Notes: generated from the sequence alone by a model not told the origin. A DNA stretch of 64,000 nt from Obesumbacterium proteus (GCF_001586165.1 NZ_CP014608.1:4278001-4342000), one strand, 5' to 3'. Counted from the stretch's first letter, positions 24,719-32,414 are shown. Translations and numbers: made by a program.

Positions 24719-26046
24719 CAGTACGCAGACCCCATGAAATCATTTTCGTAAATATTCTTAGGCCCAAGTGGGAAGAGTTTAATGATCGTATAGCCACCAG
24801 CATCGACCGCATGATCGAAGCCGCCTTTTTTATCCGGCTCGCCTGCGTCGTTATAGATTTGGCGCTCTAAACACTTGGTATAGATTGGGCATTTTTTGGT
24901 ATTAACTTTCATGCGCCGTTCATCGTAGGTATTACATAACATCGAGTTAACCGCGTTGATGCGGTCTTTTACGGCAGGGTTTGAATCGTTAACGCGCACA
25001 ATAAAGCCGGCGTCTTCAAGCAAAGACAAGTCTGACTGGCTGGCGTTGTTTGATTTTCGGTTTTGACCTGAAGCATCGGGATATACATAAATCTTATGAT
25101 TCGGATAATGCTTCTTCAGCTCTATGATCATCGCCGGCGTGTCGAATATCTCCATATGCTCGGCCAAGGCGCTGATCGCGTTCTTGCCTTTCCGAACGTA
25201 CACAACGGCGGCCATATGTTCGACGTTGAAGTCCATCCCGATATGCAGCTCATCATCAGGCTTTATCGTGTCGTCTGTATGATTCAGCGCGCGATTGAAG
25301 CAATAATAAACAACGCCTTTGTAGTTCTCGAAACTGGCTTCGTATTCTTGCCGGAATGTTCGCGGATCCATCTTGCGACGGGCCGCTTCGATTTCTTCCG
25401 GCGGTACGTTTCCGCCATCCAATGACGTATAAAGCCAGCTTTTATGATCGGGCTCACCACCGTCTTTGCCGTCTTGCCAAGTATCGTAACAATGGTTAAA
25501 CCCTTTCGGCGTTCCGATGCGTAGCGCATGGCCGCCGCGACGTTCTTCACCGTTCACGTAATAGCGACAGGATGAAAGCATGGGGCGCAATACTTCTTCC
25601 CACGCTTCATACGGACAATCGGCCCACTCATCGACCAGCGCAAAGAAAAGACCGGATCCGCGCAAGTCGTCGTAGTTGTTCAGGCCAACACATCGCATTA
25701 TATGTCCGCTTTTCAGCGTAATAACGCATTCGGTTTCGTTCGGCTTGCCAGCGCGCCAGTGCGGCGGGATTGATTGCTTTAAACGGCGCCAGAAAACGCG
25801 CTTAGCCTGTTTAAACGTGGGCGCGCAGTACCAGATTTCATCCTCAACACTAACGCCCCATTTCACGGCCAGCCGCGCCGCTCTGCGCATTTCAGCTTTG
25901 CCTAAGAATGTTTTCCCGAAGCGGCGGCCGCAAACAGCATCGCGGAAACGGGCTTTAGGCTGCCATCCCCAGGCATAAATATTGGCCTGCTTTGGCGTTA
26001 AAACAGGCGCTAAGTTAGAGGATCGGCTCGTCGGGGATTGGTTCAT
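24718..26046 (-). CDS. terL: Terminase large subunit
   Basis: 442 residues. ATPase: Walker A-like CGRRFGKTFL near residue 40 and Walker B FFALVDEWAD near 135. Nuclease aspartates: HIGMDFNVE, YVYPDASG and GFDHAVDA. TerL pumps and cuts DNA. The gene overlaps the end of the small subunit by 32 bp. Confidence 0.92.
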   Translation of the reverse strand: MNQSPTSRSSNLAPVLTPKQANIYAWGWQPKARFRDAVCGRRFGKTFLGKAEMRRAARLAVKWGVSVEDEIWYCAPTFKQAKRVFWRRLKQSIPPHWRAGKPNETECVITLKSGHIMRCVGLNNYDDLRGSGLFFALVDEWADCPYEAWEEVLRPMLSSCRYYVNGEERRGGHALRIGTPKGFNHCYDTWQDGKDGGEPDHKSWLYTSLDGGNVPPEEIEAARRKMDPRTFRQEYEASFENYKGVVYYCFNRALNHTDDTIKPDDELHIGMDFNVEHMAAVVYVRKGKNAISALAEHMEIFDTPAMIIELKKHYPNHKIYVYPDASGQNRKSNNASQSDLSLLEDAGFIVRVNDSNPAVKDRINAVNSMLCNTYDERRMKVNTKKCPIYTKCLERQIYNDAGEPDKKGGFDHAVDAGGYTIIKLFPLGPKNIYENDFMGSAY

Positions 26047-27028
26047 CAGGGCTCACCGTTTGCAGTTGGTAATCTTCCTCGAAGCCTGATCGATCATCCG
26101 GCCGGCTAAGCTCGTTGCGTATCTTCTGAGTTTCCAGATTTTCACGCTCAAGGCGGGCGCGTTTAATGGCCTTATCTTCCGGTGATTCAAGCGCCCCTAA
26201 TGCGCGGGCGATATTCTCCAGCATCTTTTCTTTGCTGATTGTTAAGACTTCGATCCCGTTCTTGGTTTGCTTCACGCCGGCATAAGCCAAACGGGCTAGC
26301 GGGGATAATTCGCGCGTGTCGTGTATGTGTACGCGGCTAATACCTTCACCACCGCATTCGGGGCAATCGGGATTAGGTTCACGCGTCTTTAAGTAATCAA
26401 GGCCGCCAGCGCAGTCGGGCGCGTCTTTCTCGGCACGCTCCGCCTTCTCGCATGCCAACCGGTATTCGTCGGCCGTCCATTCGTAAGCGTGACCAATGCC
26501 CCAGCAATGGCGGCAACACCCGCGGCGCAACTCTGAAATTTCATTGGCATCGAGCGTTGCTAATTGCCACATCTGCGCGATAACATCGGCCGCGGAAACC
26601 AGCGATAACTCGGCCGCGGCGCGCAGCTGCTTATCAATTGCGGCTCTAACATGCGGTTTTTGTAGCAACTGATAACCGAGTGTAGAGGCGCTTTTAGGAC
26701 TATAGCCCGCGCGTAAAGCGGCTTGCGTGGCGTGTTTATCCTTTAGATATTCAATGACAAATTGTTTTTGCTGATCGTTTAGGTCTTCATCATTGATTAA
26801 TATGGCTGCGCTTTTCGATGCCTGCGCTTTGCGCATTCGTGTTTGCGCAGATTGCGCAGTTTTATTCTGCGCAGTTTTTGCGGAAGTCTTTGTGGGCTTC
26901 TTGATATACCGGCGGGCTGATGTGTAATTAATTTCTTTTGCTTCACACCATTCTTTCGGTGATACGCCAGTGCTGATGAATGCGGCTAAATATTCCTTTT
27001 GCCTGGCTGCCCAATCTTGTTTAGCCAT
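26015..27028 (-). CDS. terS: Terminase small subunit
   Basis: 337 residues from MAKQDWAARQKEYLAAFIST (GGAG 8 nt upstream). Terminase_2 core LNDQQKQFVIEYLKDKHATQ and AALRAGYSPKSASTLGYQLL. An unusual Cys-rich insert (CCRHCWGIGH and NPDCPECGGEG) forms a zinc-knuckle pair, and an N-terminal basic TKTSAKTAQNKTAQSAQT tract may bind DNA. It recognises packaging sites. Confidence 0.88.
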   Translation of the reverse strand: MAKQDWAARQKEYLAAFISTGVSPKEWCEAKEINYTSARRYIKKPTKTSAKTAQNKTAQSAQTRMRKAQASKSAAILINDEDLNDQQKQFVIEYLKDKHATQAALRAGYSPKSASTLGYQLLQKPHVRAAIDKQLRAAAELSLVSAADVIAQMWQLATLDANEISELRRGCCRHCWGIGHAYEWTADEYRLACEKAERAEKDAPDCAGGLDYLKTREPNPDCPECGGEGISRVHIHDTRELSPLARLAYAGVKQTKNGIEVLTISKEKMLENIARALGALESPEDKAIKRARLERENLETQKIRNELSRPDDRSGFEEDYQLQTVSPDEPIPDEPIL

Positions 27029-27244
27029 GGCGACTTCTCCAAAGGTAAATGCGCTTTTGCGCAAATCGTAAAAACTGCGCTCTCGCAGCTGTCACGCCGT
27101 TTTGCCTGCTCGGGCTGACGTTTTCCGAAAACGTGGGTAAAAAGGTATAAAACTCCCTGCATTGATTGTTTTTGAATAGCCTTGCACGAATGGTCAAATC
27201 TATAAATCAGCAGAAAATAAAATAACGTCAGCAAAGCCACCAAC

Positions 27245-27424
27245 TTAAAAATTTTGGGACAACGCTTTTTTAAATGATGACTGCATCCCGGTATTTAGTT
27301 TTATGTCTTTGAGGCAGCCTATAACCGCAACTATCTTTCCTTTTCTATCAGTAATGATTTGGGTATCAGGGCGTAAGAAGAGGTGCTTGGGCTTTACAGT
27401 CCGTCCATTGCTCTTGTTATTCAT
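27245..27424 (-). CDS. Small hypothetical protein upstream of terminase (59 aa)
   Basis: ATG at 27424 after TTGGAGAGCCGCC. Product MNNKSNGRTVKPKHLFLRPD, then TQIITDRKGKIVAVIGCLKD. Basic, unrecognised. It lies directly before the terminase genes and after a hairpin, so a packaging or late-regulatory accessory role is conceivable. Confidence 0.5.
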   Translation of the reverse strand: MNNKSNGRTVKPKHLFLRPDTQIITDRKGKIVAVIGCLKDIKLNTGMQSSFKKALSQNF

Positions 27425-27437
27425 GGCGGCTCTCCAA

Positions 27438-27461
27438 TAAAAAAGGCCACCAGCGGTGACC
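27438..27461 (-). terminator. Terminator-like hairpin upstream of the 59-aa gene
   Basis: GGTCACC/GGTGGCC stem, GCT loop, T6 on the minus strand. Confidence 0.6.
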
Positions 27462-27493
27462 TATGTTGTTATGCCTACTTGAGGCGGGCTTTA

Positions 27494-27796
27494 TCATCTC
27501 TGTATCACCGCCATCTCTCTGACGACGAACGTACCATCATTAATGCGACTTACACACATACCGAGGGGCGCTCTATTCAACATCTCAGACAACCGGCTTT
27601 GAGTTACCACCGTTGCTTGGTCGCCGCATCTGAATTCTTTTCCTTGGGGCTTTGGCATTTCTAACTTGCCACCACGAGAAGTAGTTCCGTTTATAGCCCA
27701 GTTTAAAGCACCAATAATGCATACCAACCCAATACCTAACGATATAAATACCGCTTTTACACCATTGGAAAACTTCACGCTGAGTTCCTTCCCCAA
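27494..27796 (-). CDS. Small single-pass membrane protein
   Basis: 100 residues. One membrane helix (VFISLGIGLVCIIGALNWAI) near the N-terminus after a short basic segment. The rest is soluble with two cysteines (FRCGDQATVV, MCVSRIND). Unrecognised. Between lysis genes and terminase, a place where superinfection-exclusion genes can be found. Confidence 0.5.
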   Translation of the reverse strand: MGKELSVKFSNGVKAVFISLGIGLVCIIGALNWAINGTTSRGGKLEMPKPQGKEFRCGDQATVVTQSRLSEMLNRAPLGMCVSRINDGTFVVREMAVIQR

Positions 27797-28072
27797 ATAA
27801 AAGCGAAGATAACAGCATGAAGATTATGGTTAAAATTGGTTGTATAGATCAATTATCGTTTATCGATCGTTCAAAACGATCGGTATTGCAAAGGTATTAC
27901 GTTGGTATCTAAGGATTCACTGTTGCGGCGGAATCATAGATGCGTTCACAGGTTCGTCCGGCGCTATAAGCGCGGTCAGCCTCTTTTGCATACTCTCCTG
28001 CTGCTTCTTTTGGTTCGGTAAATGAATTTGGTTAGCCAGACTCGCCCCGCTTCGCAGAGGTGCTAACTGACT
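27797..28072. other. Gene-poor gap with an 8-bp perfect inverted repeat (27864-27882)
   Basis: 276 bp with no ORF I can support. It includes CGATCGTT, three bases, AACGATCG at 27864-27882, preceded by AT-rich CAATTATCGTTTATCG. It lies 0.8 kb upstream of terminase, so a packaging (cos/pac) or operator role is possible. Confidence 0.4.
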
Positions 28073-28258
28073 TCATTCTTCCGCTTTACTTGGATTACCG
28101 TATCGCTTTTCGCCTGTGCGCTTTAGCACTCGTAATTGAAGATTTACTGCGCGAATAATTTCCTTAGCCGCTGCCACTCTTCCCGTATCGAGAAGCTTAA
28201 ATGCGTTTCCCATGACTTCTTCTATGTAATCAATACGATTGTATTCAGATTTGGTCAT
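28073..28258 (-). CDS. Hypothetical helical protein (61 aa)
   Basis: Starts MTKSEYNRIDYIEEVMGNAF, with the ATG favoured over an upstream GTG. All-alpha, ending in a basic RTGEKRYGNPSKAEE tail. It overlaps the preceding gene. Unrecognised. Confidence 0.5.
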   Translation of the reverse strand: MTKSEYNRIDYIEEVMGNAFKLLDTGRVAAAKEIIRAVNLQLRVLKRTGEKRYGNPSKAEE

Positions 28259-28649
28259 TGAGCTCACCTTTCGGTATCGTTAGCAGCCCATATTCATCCC
28301 TGTCGCCAATGTCTTCTAGCATGTCGCCAAATCCATGAACTAAGGCGTTCATATATTTTATGCCGCGCTTGCTTAGCTCTGGAACTTTACCGCCGCATAT
28401 CACTGCGCCTTTGGCTGGAGTGGGATCAAATTTTTTCAGAAGCTTTGAGTAAAACTTTGCTCTATAGCTACTTGTCATTCGGTCTTTTGGATATCCGTCG
28501 AGGAGACCCCATAAGAATGAGTGGCTTACTTCAATATCCCCAGTTGCATATCGGTAGATTGGACGACGCCATATAGCCACTAGGTGAAGTAAATAAGCCT
28601 CTGCCACGCGAGAGCAGAAGAAATCACATGAGGTTTCATTATTCATCAT
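28245..28649 (-). CDS. Hypothetical phage protein (134 aa)
   Basis: MMNNETSCDFFCSRVAEAYL, then IAIWRRPIYRY-like and SHSFLWGLLDGYPKDRMTSS. Preceded by GGAGG. It overlaps the upstream KilA-N stop and the downstream small gene, so the three form a coupled group. Function unknown. Confidence 0.55.
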   Translation of the reverse strand: MMNNETSCDFFCSRVAEAYLLHLVAIWRRPIYRYATGDIEVSHSFLWGLLDGYPKDRMTSSYRAKFYSKLLKKFDPTPAKGAVICGGKVPELSKRGIKYMNALVHGFGDMLEDIGDRDEYGLLTIPKGELNDQI

Positions 28650-29188
28650 GGTTTTCCCTCCGGCAGACCGGGGATCGTAACCTGAATCTCTTCAGCTAGT
28701 AATTTACGCTGAGACTCCAATTGGTTTTTCTCACCACCAACACCCCATTTGTTCATTATTCTGGCGGCAGTACTCACGCGACGCTTTTTAGACTGATATT
28801 TAAGCTCTAGCAGGTTTGCCTGAGCAAACTTACTAACCTGCCCTAATATCACGCTTCTGAATGTTTGATATACCTTCAATTCAAATGCTGGAGATAACCA
28901 AGCTGCGTATCTGAGAGCAATAAGCTCATGCGCCCACGTACCTCGCTCGGAGCCTCCATGAATGGTTCTAAGTATTTGATTTTGTTCCAAGGTGCTTTTT
29001 AGCTCCTTGGTCACTTCATCGACATAACCCTTGATACCATCTGCTTTAAGGAACTTACTTGGCTTTTGCCAAAGCTTGGCCTTCTTAGCCGCCACTGCCG
29101 CCTTGTGTAAATCATTAAGATTGTAAGTACCAAATTCTGTATTTCGAACTGGCATATTTTCGATAACAATATTCGTTGGATATTGCAT
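28646..29188 (-). CDS. KilA-N domain protein
   Basis: 180 residues, VIENMPVRNTEFGTYNLNDL, then HGGSERGTWAHELIALRYAA and WLSPAFELKVYQTFRS: the KilA-N DNA-binding domain. A basic C-terminal helix region follows. A second KilA-N protein lies at 12921-13742. Probably a regulator expressed from the late or its own transcript. Confidence 0.78.
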   Translation of the reverse strand: MQYPTNIVIENMPVRNTEFGTYNLNDLHKAAVAAKKAKLWQKPSKFLKADGIKGYVDEVTKELKSTLEQNQILRTIHGGSERGTWAHELIALRYAAWLSPAFELKVYQTFRSVILGQVSKFAQANLLELKYQSKKRRVSTAARIMNKWGVGGEKNQLESQRKLLAEEIQVTIPGLPEGKP

Positions 29189-29340
29189 GATGACTTCCTT
29201 TTAGTGATAAACCTTGCGCTCAGGAAGAACCAGCCCGTAGAGGGTTCATCAGACCACTGCTGATCTCCTCAAGGCTTATCCTGAAAGGTTCTACGGTAGA
29301 ATTGCGCCGAGCGTGGCGCTGATGGTTTACTTCAGTTGTA

Positions 29341-29364
29341 AAAAAGCCCCACCGAAGTGAGGCT
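29341..29364 (-). terminator. 24-bp terminator repeat, copy 1 (flanks Acb2-like cassette)
   Basis: CCTCACTTC/GAAGTGAGG-type stem with a T-run on the minus strand. All 24 bp recur at 29702-29725. Confidence 0.7.
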
Positions 29365-29443
29365 ATAAAGTGGTAACGGATGCTTTACCCTGATAAATCA
29401 GGAGATTTAAGGGTTCAAGCCTTTTTAGCTCTTCTTCCCGCAT
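29363..29443 (-). CDS. Candidate microprotein (26 aa)
   Basis: ATG after an excellent AGGAGGTGACC site. Product MREEELKRLEPLNLLIYQGK, ending ASVTTL. Only the ribosome site supports it. It lies in the cassette with the Acb2-like gene. Confidence 0.4.
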   Translation of the reverse strand: MREEELKRLEPLNLLIYQGKASVTTL

Positions 29444-29494
29444 GGTCACCTCCTATTATTTTAAGTACTGGGCGTGGGTATAGATCTGTAATTC

Positions 29495-29683
29495 CTAGCC
29501 GAGCTTAGCGCGAACCAGAGCATCTTTAGCTTCAAGTAATTTGCGCAGACCTGCTGATTTTTCAGCACCATCAGCCAATGACTCATCCATCAGTTTTGCT
29601 GGCTCGCCGATTGGCTTGCTAACTTCCTGTAGATGAGCTGGAAGATGTTCATATGCGAAATACTTCATGATTGGTGCAGCCAT
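29495..29683 (-). CDS. Acb2/Tad1-like small protein (candidate cyclic-oligonucleotide sponge)
   Basis: 62 residues from MAAPIMKYFAYEHLPAHLQE (GAGGAAATAAA upstream). The second half, ADGAEKSAGLRKLLEAKDAL, matches the helical hairpin of Acb2/Tad1-type proteins (pattern P-x-S/A-E-K-S-x-A-L-x-K-L-x-E-A). Acb2 binds cyclic di- and trinucleotides and blocks CBASS. The assignment rests on remembered motif similarity, so binding is inferred. Flanked by identical 24-bp terminator repeats. Confidence 0.6.
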   Translation of the reverse strand: MAAPIMKYFAYEHLPAHLQEVSKPIGEPAKLMDESLADGAEKSAGLRKLLEAKDALVRAKLG

Positions 29684-29701
29684 TTTATTTCCTCTGAATG
29701 T

Positions 29702-29725
29702 AAAAAGCCCCACCGAAGTGAGGCT
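29702..29725 (-). terminator. 24-bp terminator repeat, copy 2
   Basis: Identical to 29341-29364. Sits 19 bp upstream of the Acb2-like start. Confidence 0.7.
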
Positions 29726-29745
29726 CTATTGGGTGTTTGTTGCTA

Positions 29746-29934
29746 TTAATCTAACTTGGCTGGTGACAACTCGCCCTCTTCAAACCAAGCGTCTACAGCT
29801 CGACCATCGGCGGCTAGATAATGGATCAGGTACTGGTTGCACATGTTCGTATATTCAGCACGTGCTTTGATGTGACCCTCTTCGCCACTGATTGTTACCT
29901 GAACCACTTGCCCTAATTCATGTTTGAAACTCAT
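29746..29934 (-). CDS. Hypothetical phage protein (62 aa)
   Basis: MSFKHELGQVVQVTISGEEG, then YTNMCNQYLIHYLAADGRAV with WFEEGELSPA: a short SH3-like beta barrel pattern seen in many phage proteins of unknown function. AAGGAAATGAA precedes the ATG. Confidence 0.6.
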   Translation of the reverse strand: MSFKHELGQVVQVTISGEEGHIKARAEYTNMCNQYLIHYLAADGRAVDAWFEEGELSPAKLD

Positions 29935-29964
29935 TTCATTTCCTTTTTTTCGTAGAGAATTGCT

Positions 29965-30414
29965 CTATTGGCACTGAGTGCGGATATAACTCTGTAACCC
30001 GTTAATCATTGTTTCGGATTGTTTGATTCGTTCGACGAGACTGAGATAATTGCGTTCAAACTCTGCATCATATCGGGGGCTGGTTGCATCAGGCTTGCCG
30101 GTGGCGGCGGTGGTTTCGGGCAGCTTTGGACAACTGGCCGCGATGCGCAGCCGCTTAGTGCCAGTGTTAAGGCCAACACGAAGAGTTTCAATTTCACTTT
30201 TTGCATTAGCTAATTCCTGAGTGACTTTGATATCGAGCTCGGCGGCCTGTACTCGTTGCCGCTGGATGTTTTCGAGGTCTGCTTTCTGCTGATTGGATAC
30301 CTGAGTGATTTCTTTCAGCTGAGTGCTTAGAGACTGCATCTGGCTTGTCGCGTACCACATGCCAACTAGTAGAGCGATGATGATAGCGATTAGCGCGGTA
30401 GTGATTCTACTCAT
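29965..30414 (-). CDS. Rz: Inner-membrane spanin Rz
   Basis: 149 residues. N-terminal anchor ITTALIAIIIALLVGMWYAT, then periplasmic coiled coil (TQLKEITQVSNQQKADLENI). It overlaps the endolysin stop (ATGA). Rz with Rz1 fuses inner and outer membranes in the last step of lysis. Confidence 0.88.
   Translation of the reverse strand: MSRITTALIAIIIALLVGMWYATSQMQSLSTQLKEITQVSNQQKADLENIQRQRVQAAELDIKVTQELANAKSEIETLRVGLNTGTKRLRIAASCPKLPETTAATGKPDATSPRYDAEFERNYLSLVERIKQSETMINGLQSYIRTQCQ
30006..30206 (-). CDS. Rz1: Outer-membrane spanin lipoprotein Rz1 (nested in Rz)
   Basis: 66 residues in a different frame wholly inside Rz. Signal KLKLFVLALTLALSGCASRP with lipobox LSGC, then the proline-rich CPKPPPPPASLMQPAPD typical of Rz1. 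The nested arrangement is as in lambda. Confidence 0.9.
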   Translation of the reverse strand: MQKVKLKLFVLALTLALSGCASRPVVQSCPKPPPPPASLMQPAPDMMQSLNAIISVSSNESNNPKQ

Positions 30415-30851
30415 GACAGAAACAGAGACTTCTCTGCCTCACGACGCCGCGTTAGACCGGCCAACTCTTTACCGCCTGCCTTATTCCACTTTGTAAACTC
30501 GTTAGCTGCACCGGCATAATCGCCAGCGTTGAGTTTCTTCAACAGGGTTGAGCCTTTCAGCGCGTTAACGCCGAGGTTGTAAGCGAAATCGACGAGCGCA
30601 TCGTACTGATTCTGATTGAGCTGCACAGTAACCAGACCATGCACGCCTGCCTCGTACTGGACGACGCCTTGCTTTAATAGGTCATCCGCTTTCTGCTGGG
30701 TGATGGTCATGCCATTGCCAACAGGTTTTCCATCTACCGGTTGTGTCCAGCCATAGCCAATGGTCCAGACGCCGACGCTATCCTGATATGCAGTTAATCG
30801 ACAGCCTTCAAATTGTTTGATTAGGTTGATGCCGTTCTCACTTGCTCGCAT
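30411..30851 (-). CDS. R: Endolysin (T4-type lysozyme, GH24)
   Basis: 146 residues from MRASENGINLIKQFEGCRLT. Catalytic triad E15-(8)-D24-(5)-T30 in FEGCRLTAYQDSVGVWTIGY. No SAR signal anchor, so it needs the holin for release. C-terminal GLTRRREAEKSLFLS is typical. Confidence 0.92.
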   Translation of the reverse strand: MRASENGINLIKQFEGCRLTAYQDSVGVWTIGYGWTQPVDGKPVGNGMTITQQKADDLLKQGVVQYEAGVHGLVTVQLNQNQYDALVDFAYNLGVNALKGSTLLKKLNAGDYAGAANEFTKWNKAGGKELAGLTRRREAEKSLFLS

Positions 30852-31158
30852 CAATGCCTCCAGATGCTTTGTTTAACATTCGACGCTCAATGGCTTTTAT
30901 TAGCGATGCCCCAGACCAACCGGCCATGCCACATGCCGCACCAATCACCTCAGCAGACCAGCCATAATGCAAAGCAGCCATCATCATGATCATCCCTGAG
31001 AAAATGGAGACAATTATCTGTAGTACTAATGTTCTCCAGCTAAATGCCTCACCGTTCAAAACCTTGAATGAGTAACTGGCCACGGCTCCGATGAGAGTCA
31101 TACCAAAGGCAATAAGCATGGAAATGATGTTTGGTTCATTTTTCCATGGCATACGCAT
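30838..31158 (-). CDS. S: Holin, lambda S-like with dual start
   Basis: 106 residues from the ATG after GGGGAGGTGGAT. The sequence opens MRMPWKNEPNIISMLIAFGM: two Met codons separated by one basic residue, as in the lambda S holin/antiholin (MKMPEKHD). Three membrane segments: IISMLIAFGMTLIGAVASY, LVLQIIVSIFSGMIMMMAAL and VIGAACGMAGWSGASLI. It overlaps the endolysin start. Confidence 0.82.
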   Translation of the reverse strand: MRMPWKNEPNIISMLIAFGMTLIGAVASYSFKVLNGEAFSWRTLVLQIIVSIFSGMIMMMAALHYGWSAEVIGAACGMAGWSGASLIKAIERRMLNKASGGIDASK

Positions 31159-31276
31159 ATCCACCTCCCCGTAGGTTAGGCGCTGAGTAATTAATTAGGG
31201 AATAGCGTCATCCGTATCCATGCCATGACAAGGAATGTGTGAGTGCGGTTGGTTGGTTTTGGATGACGCTAAATGC

Positions 31277-31305
31277 AAAAAGCCCCGAGCTATTAACTCA
31301 GGGCT
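31277..31305 (-). terminator. Late terminator tR'-like
   Basis: AGCCCTGAG/CTCGGGGCT stem (one G-U), 7-nt loop, TTTTT tail on the minus strand. It stands between the late promoter and the lysis genes, the expected Q-dependent barrier. Confidence 0.75.
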
Positions 31306-31450
31306 TGAAATTGGAATTATGGTGGCCGGTGCTGATCTCCGGCTGTAATGTCTACCTCACTCTCCCACCATACCGGTACGTGGGAGACTACGCGACCTAT
31401 TGGTTTCTGCTATAAGCTTCATCAGGCGTAGTATGTACCGGCTTGGGTGC

Positions 31451-31537
31451 CTACTTGGCAGACGGCGGCACCGTATGCTCTCGCGCATCAGCCTGCGCAT
31501 TCACCACAACTGTCATGAGCACTGCCAAGCACCACAT
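31451..31537 (-). CDS. Candidate 28-aa exported microprotein in the late leader
   Basis: ATG preceded by AAGG 8-9 nt upstream. Product MWCLAVLMTVVVNAQADARE ending HTVPPSAK: a short hydrophobic signal-like segment with an AQA cleavage-like motif. Only reading-frame evidence. It could equally be structured RNA. Confidence 0.35.
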   Translation of the reverse strand: MWCLAVLMTVVVNAQADAREHTVPPSAK

Positions 31538-31635
31538 CGTTGAGCCTTGGAGGTTATCGAATCAATACTCATGCAGTTGTGCAGCACACCAAACGCTCCG
31601 GTTTACCCTTCTTCGCTGAGTGATGTGCTGAATAG

Positions 31636-31674
31636 AAAAAGTGCCGAAGCATGCTTAAGACACACTATCGACAC
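31636..31674 (-). terminator. Promoter-proximal hairpin with T-run
   Basis: GTGTCGA/TCGGCAC stem followed by TTTTTC beginning a few nucleotides from the predicted start of the late transcript. It may act as an early pause/terminator where Q loads. Confidence 0.5.
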
Positions 31675-31685
31675 CTTACCCTCTT

Positions 31686-31715
31686 ATTATGGCTAAATGG
31701 ATAATACAAAGTCAA
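31686..31715 (-). promoter_or_regulatory. Predicted late promoter pR'
   Basis: Minus-strand TTGACT (31715-31710), 18-nt spacer, CATAAT (31691-31686), immediately after the Q stop codon: the canonical place of pR' in lambdoid phages. Confidence 0.75.
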
Positions 31716-31722
31716 GCATGTA

Positions 31723-32214
31723 TCACGCTATTTTTTGAATCTTAGCCACACGTTTACGGTTTTTAAATGCAATATCGAGTGGAGCATGCAAAATCCATAG
31801 CGTTGCCTTTAGTATTTCATCGATTTCATTTCGACAGGTTCCTAGTGATGGTTTTCTCCAACCTTCACCAAGACGCCCTCGGTCGATTTTGCGGGGTTTT
31901 GCAGTGGCGTGATAGTAAGATGCAATGGCTCGCTTAGAAGAACCATGCGCGTAATAGCTAAGCAGAATGCCGAAGGCTTTTTTGTCAATTTTGAGAGCGG
32001 AATCTACGACCTGAGAAATCAACATTCCATCATCATCATTGCACATTGGGCGCGTCGGTGTTCCGCTTGGCTCTACGGTTGCCATGTACTGAGCTATAAC
32101 GCTGCTCATGCGTTTCTCTAATCGACCTGAGTAAACCCATGCTCCCCACAGTTCCAGCCAGCCATTAATCCAATCATGCTGCTCTTTGGTGAGTTCTAAC
32201 TGCCTTATGTTCAT
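31723..32214 (-). CDS. Q: Antitermination protein Q (DUF1133 type)
   Basis: 163 residues. LSYYAHGSSKRAIASYYHAT is a helix-turn-helix-like segment, and RGRLGEGWRKPSLGTCRNEI is characteristic of the phage-82/DUF1133 Q family. Q loads on RNA polymerase paused after pR' and lets it pass late terminators. The many late hairpins seen here require it. Confidence 0.82.
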   Translation of the reverse strand: MNIRQLELTKEQHDWINGWLELWGAWVYSGRLEKRMSSVIAQYMATVEPSGTPTRPMCNDDDGMLISQVVDSALKIDKKAFGILLSYYAHGSSKRAIASYYHATAKPRKIDRGRLGEGWRKPSLGTCRNEIDEILKATLWILHAPLDIAFKNRKRVAKIQKIA

Positions 32215-32414
32215 CGCTTACCCCACCTGTTCTTCCCAATATCACCGCGAGCTGTCATGAATACGCCATTCACTATTGCGTGGTGCTTGGCCTCTTTGTC
32301 GTTGAGATATTTTGATATGGTTTCTCTGTTGATGTGTAGGCGTCGTGCTAGCTCGCTCTGATTGCCGTATGTATCGACTAGCATGTCGGGTATGGTTCGG
32401 ATTTCGGCATTCAT
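32211..32414 (-). CDS. ninH: NinH-like protein
   Basis: 67 residues, IRTIPDMLVDTYGNQSELAR, RLHINRETISKYLND: a Fis-like/HTH motif of NinH. ATGA overlaps with both neighbours (RusA and Q), as in lambda nin regions. Confidence 0.82.
   Translation of the reverse strand: MNAEIRTIPDMLVDTYGNQSELARRLHINRETISKYLNDKEAKHHAIVNGVFMTARGDIGKNRWGKR

Larger units (their letters stand above)
31165..31680 (-). ncRNA. Structured late leader between promoter and holin
   Basis: About 520 nt without a conventional gene. On the minus strand it forms several strong stems: GTGTCGA/TCGGCAC, GGTGCC/GGCACC (31437-31463 region), TCTCCCAC/GTGGGAGA (31364-31390 region) and the 31277-31305 terminator. It resembles the lambda 6S/pR' leader but is longer. 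RNA function is inferred. Confidence 0.45.

Noticed and set aside
27864..28025. Small ORFs in the 27.8-28.0 kb gap
   Set aside because: A 24-codon frame starts too near its GGAG, and other frames lack starts, so none was annotated.
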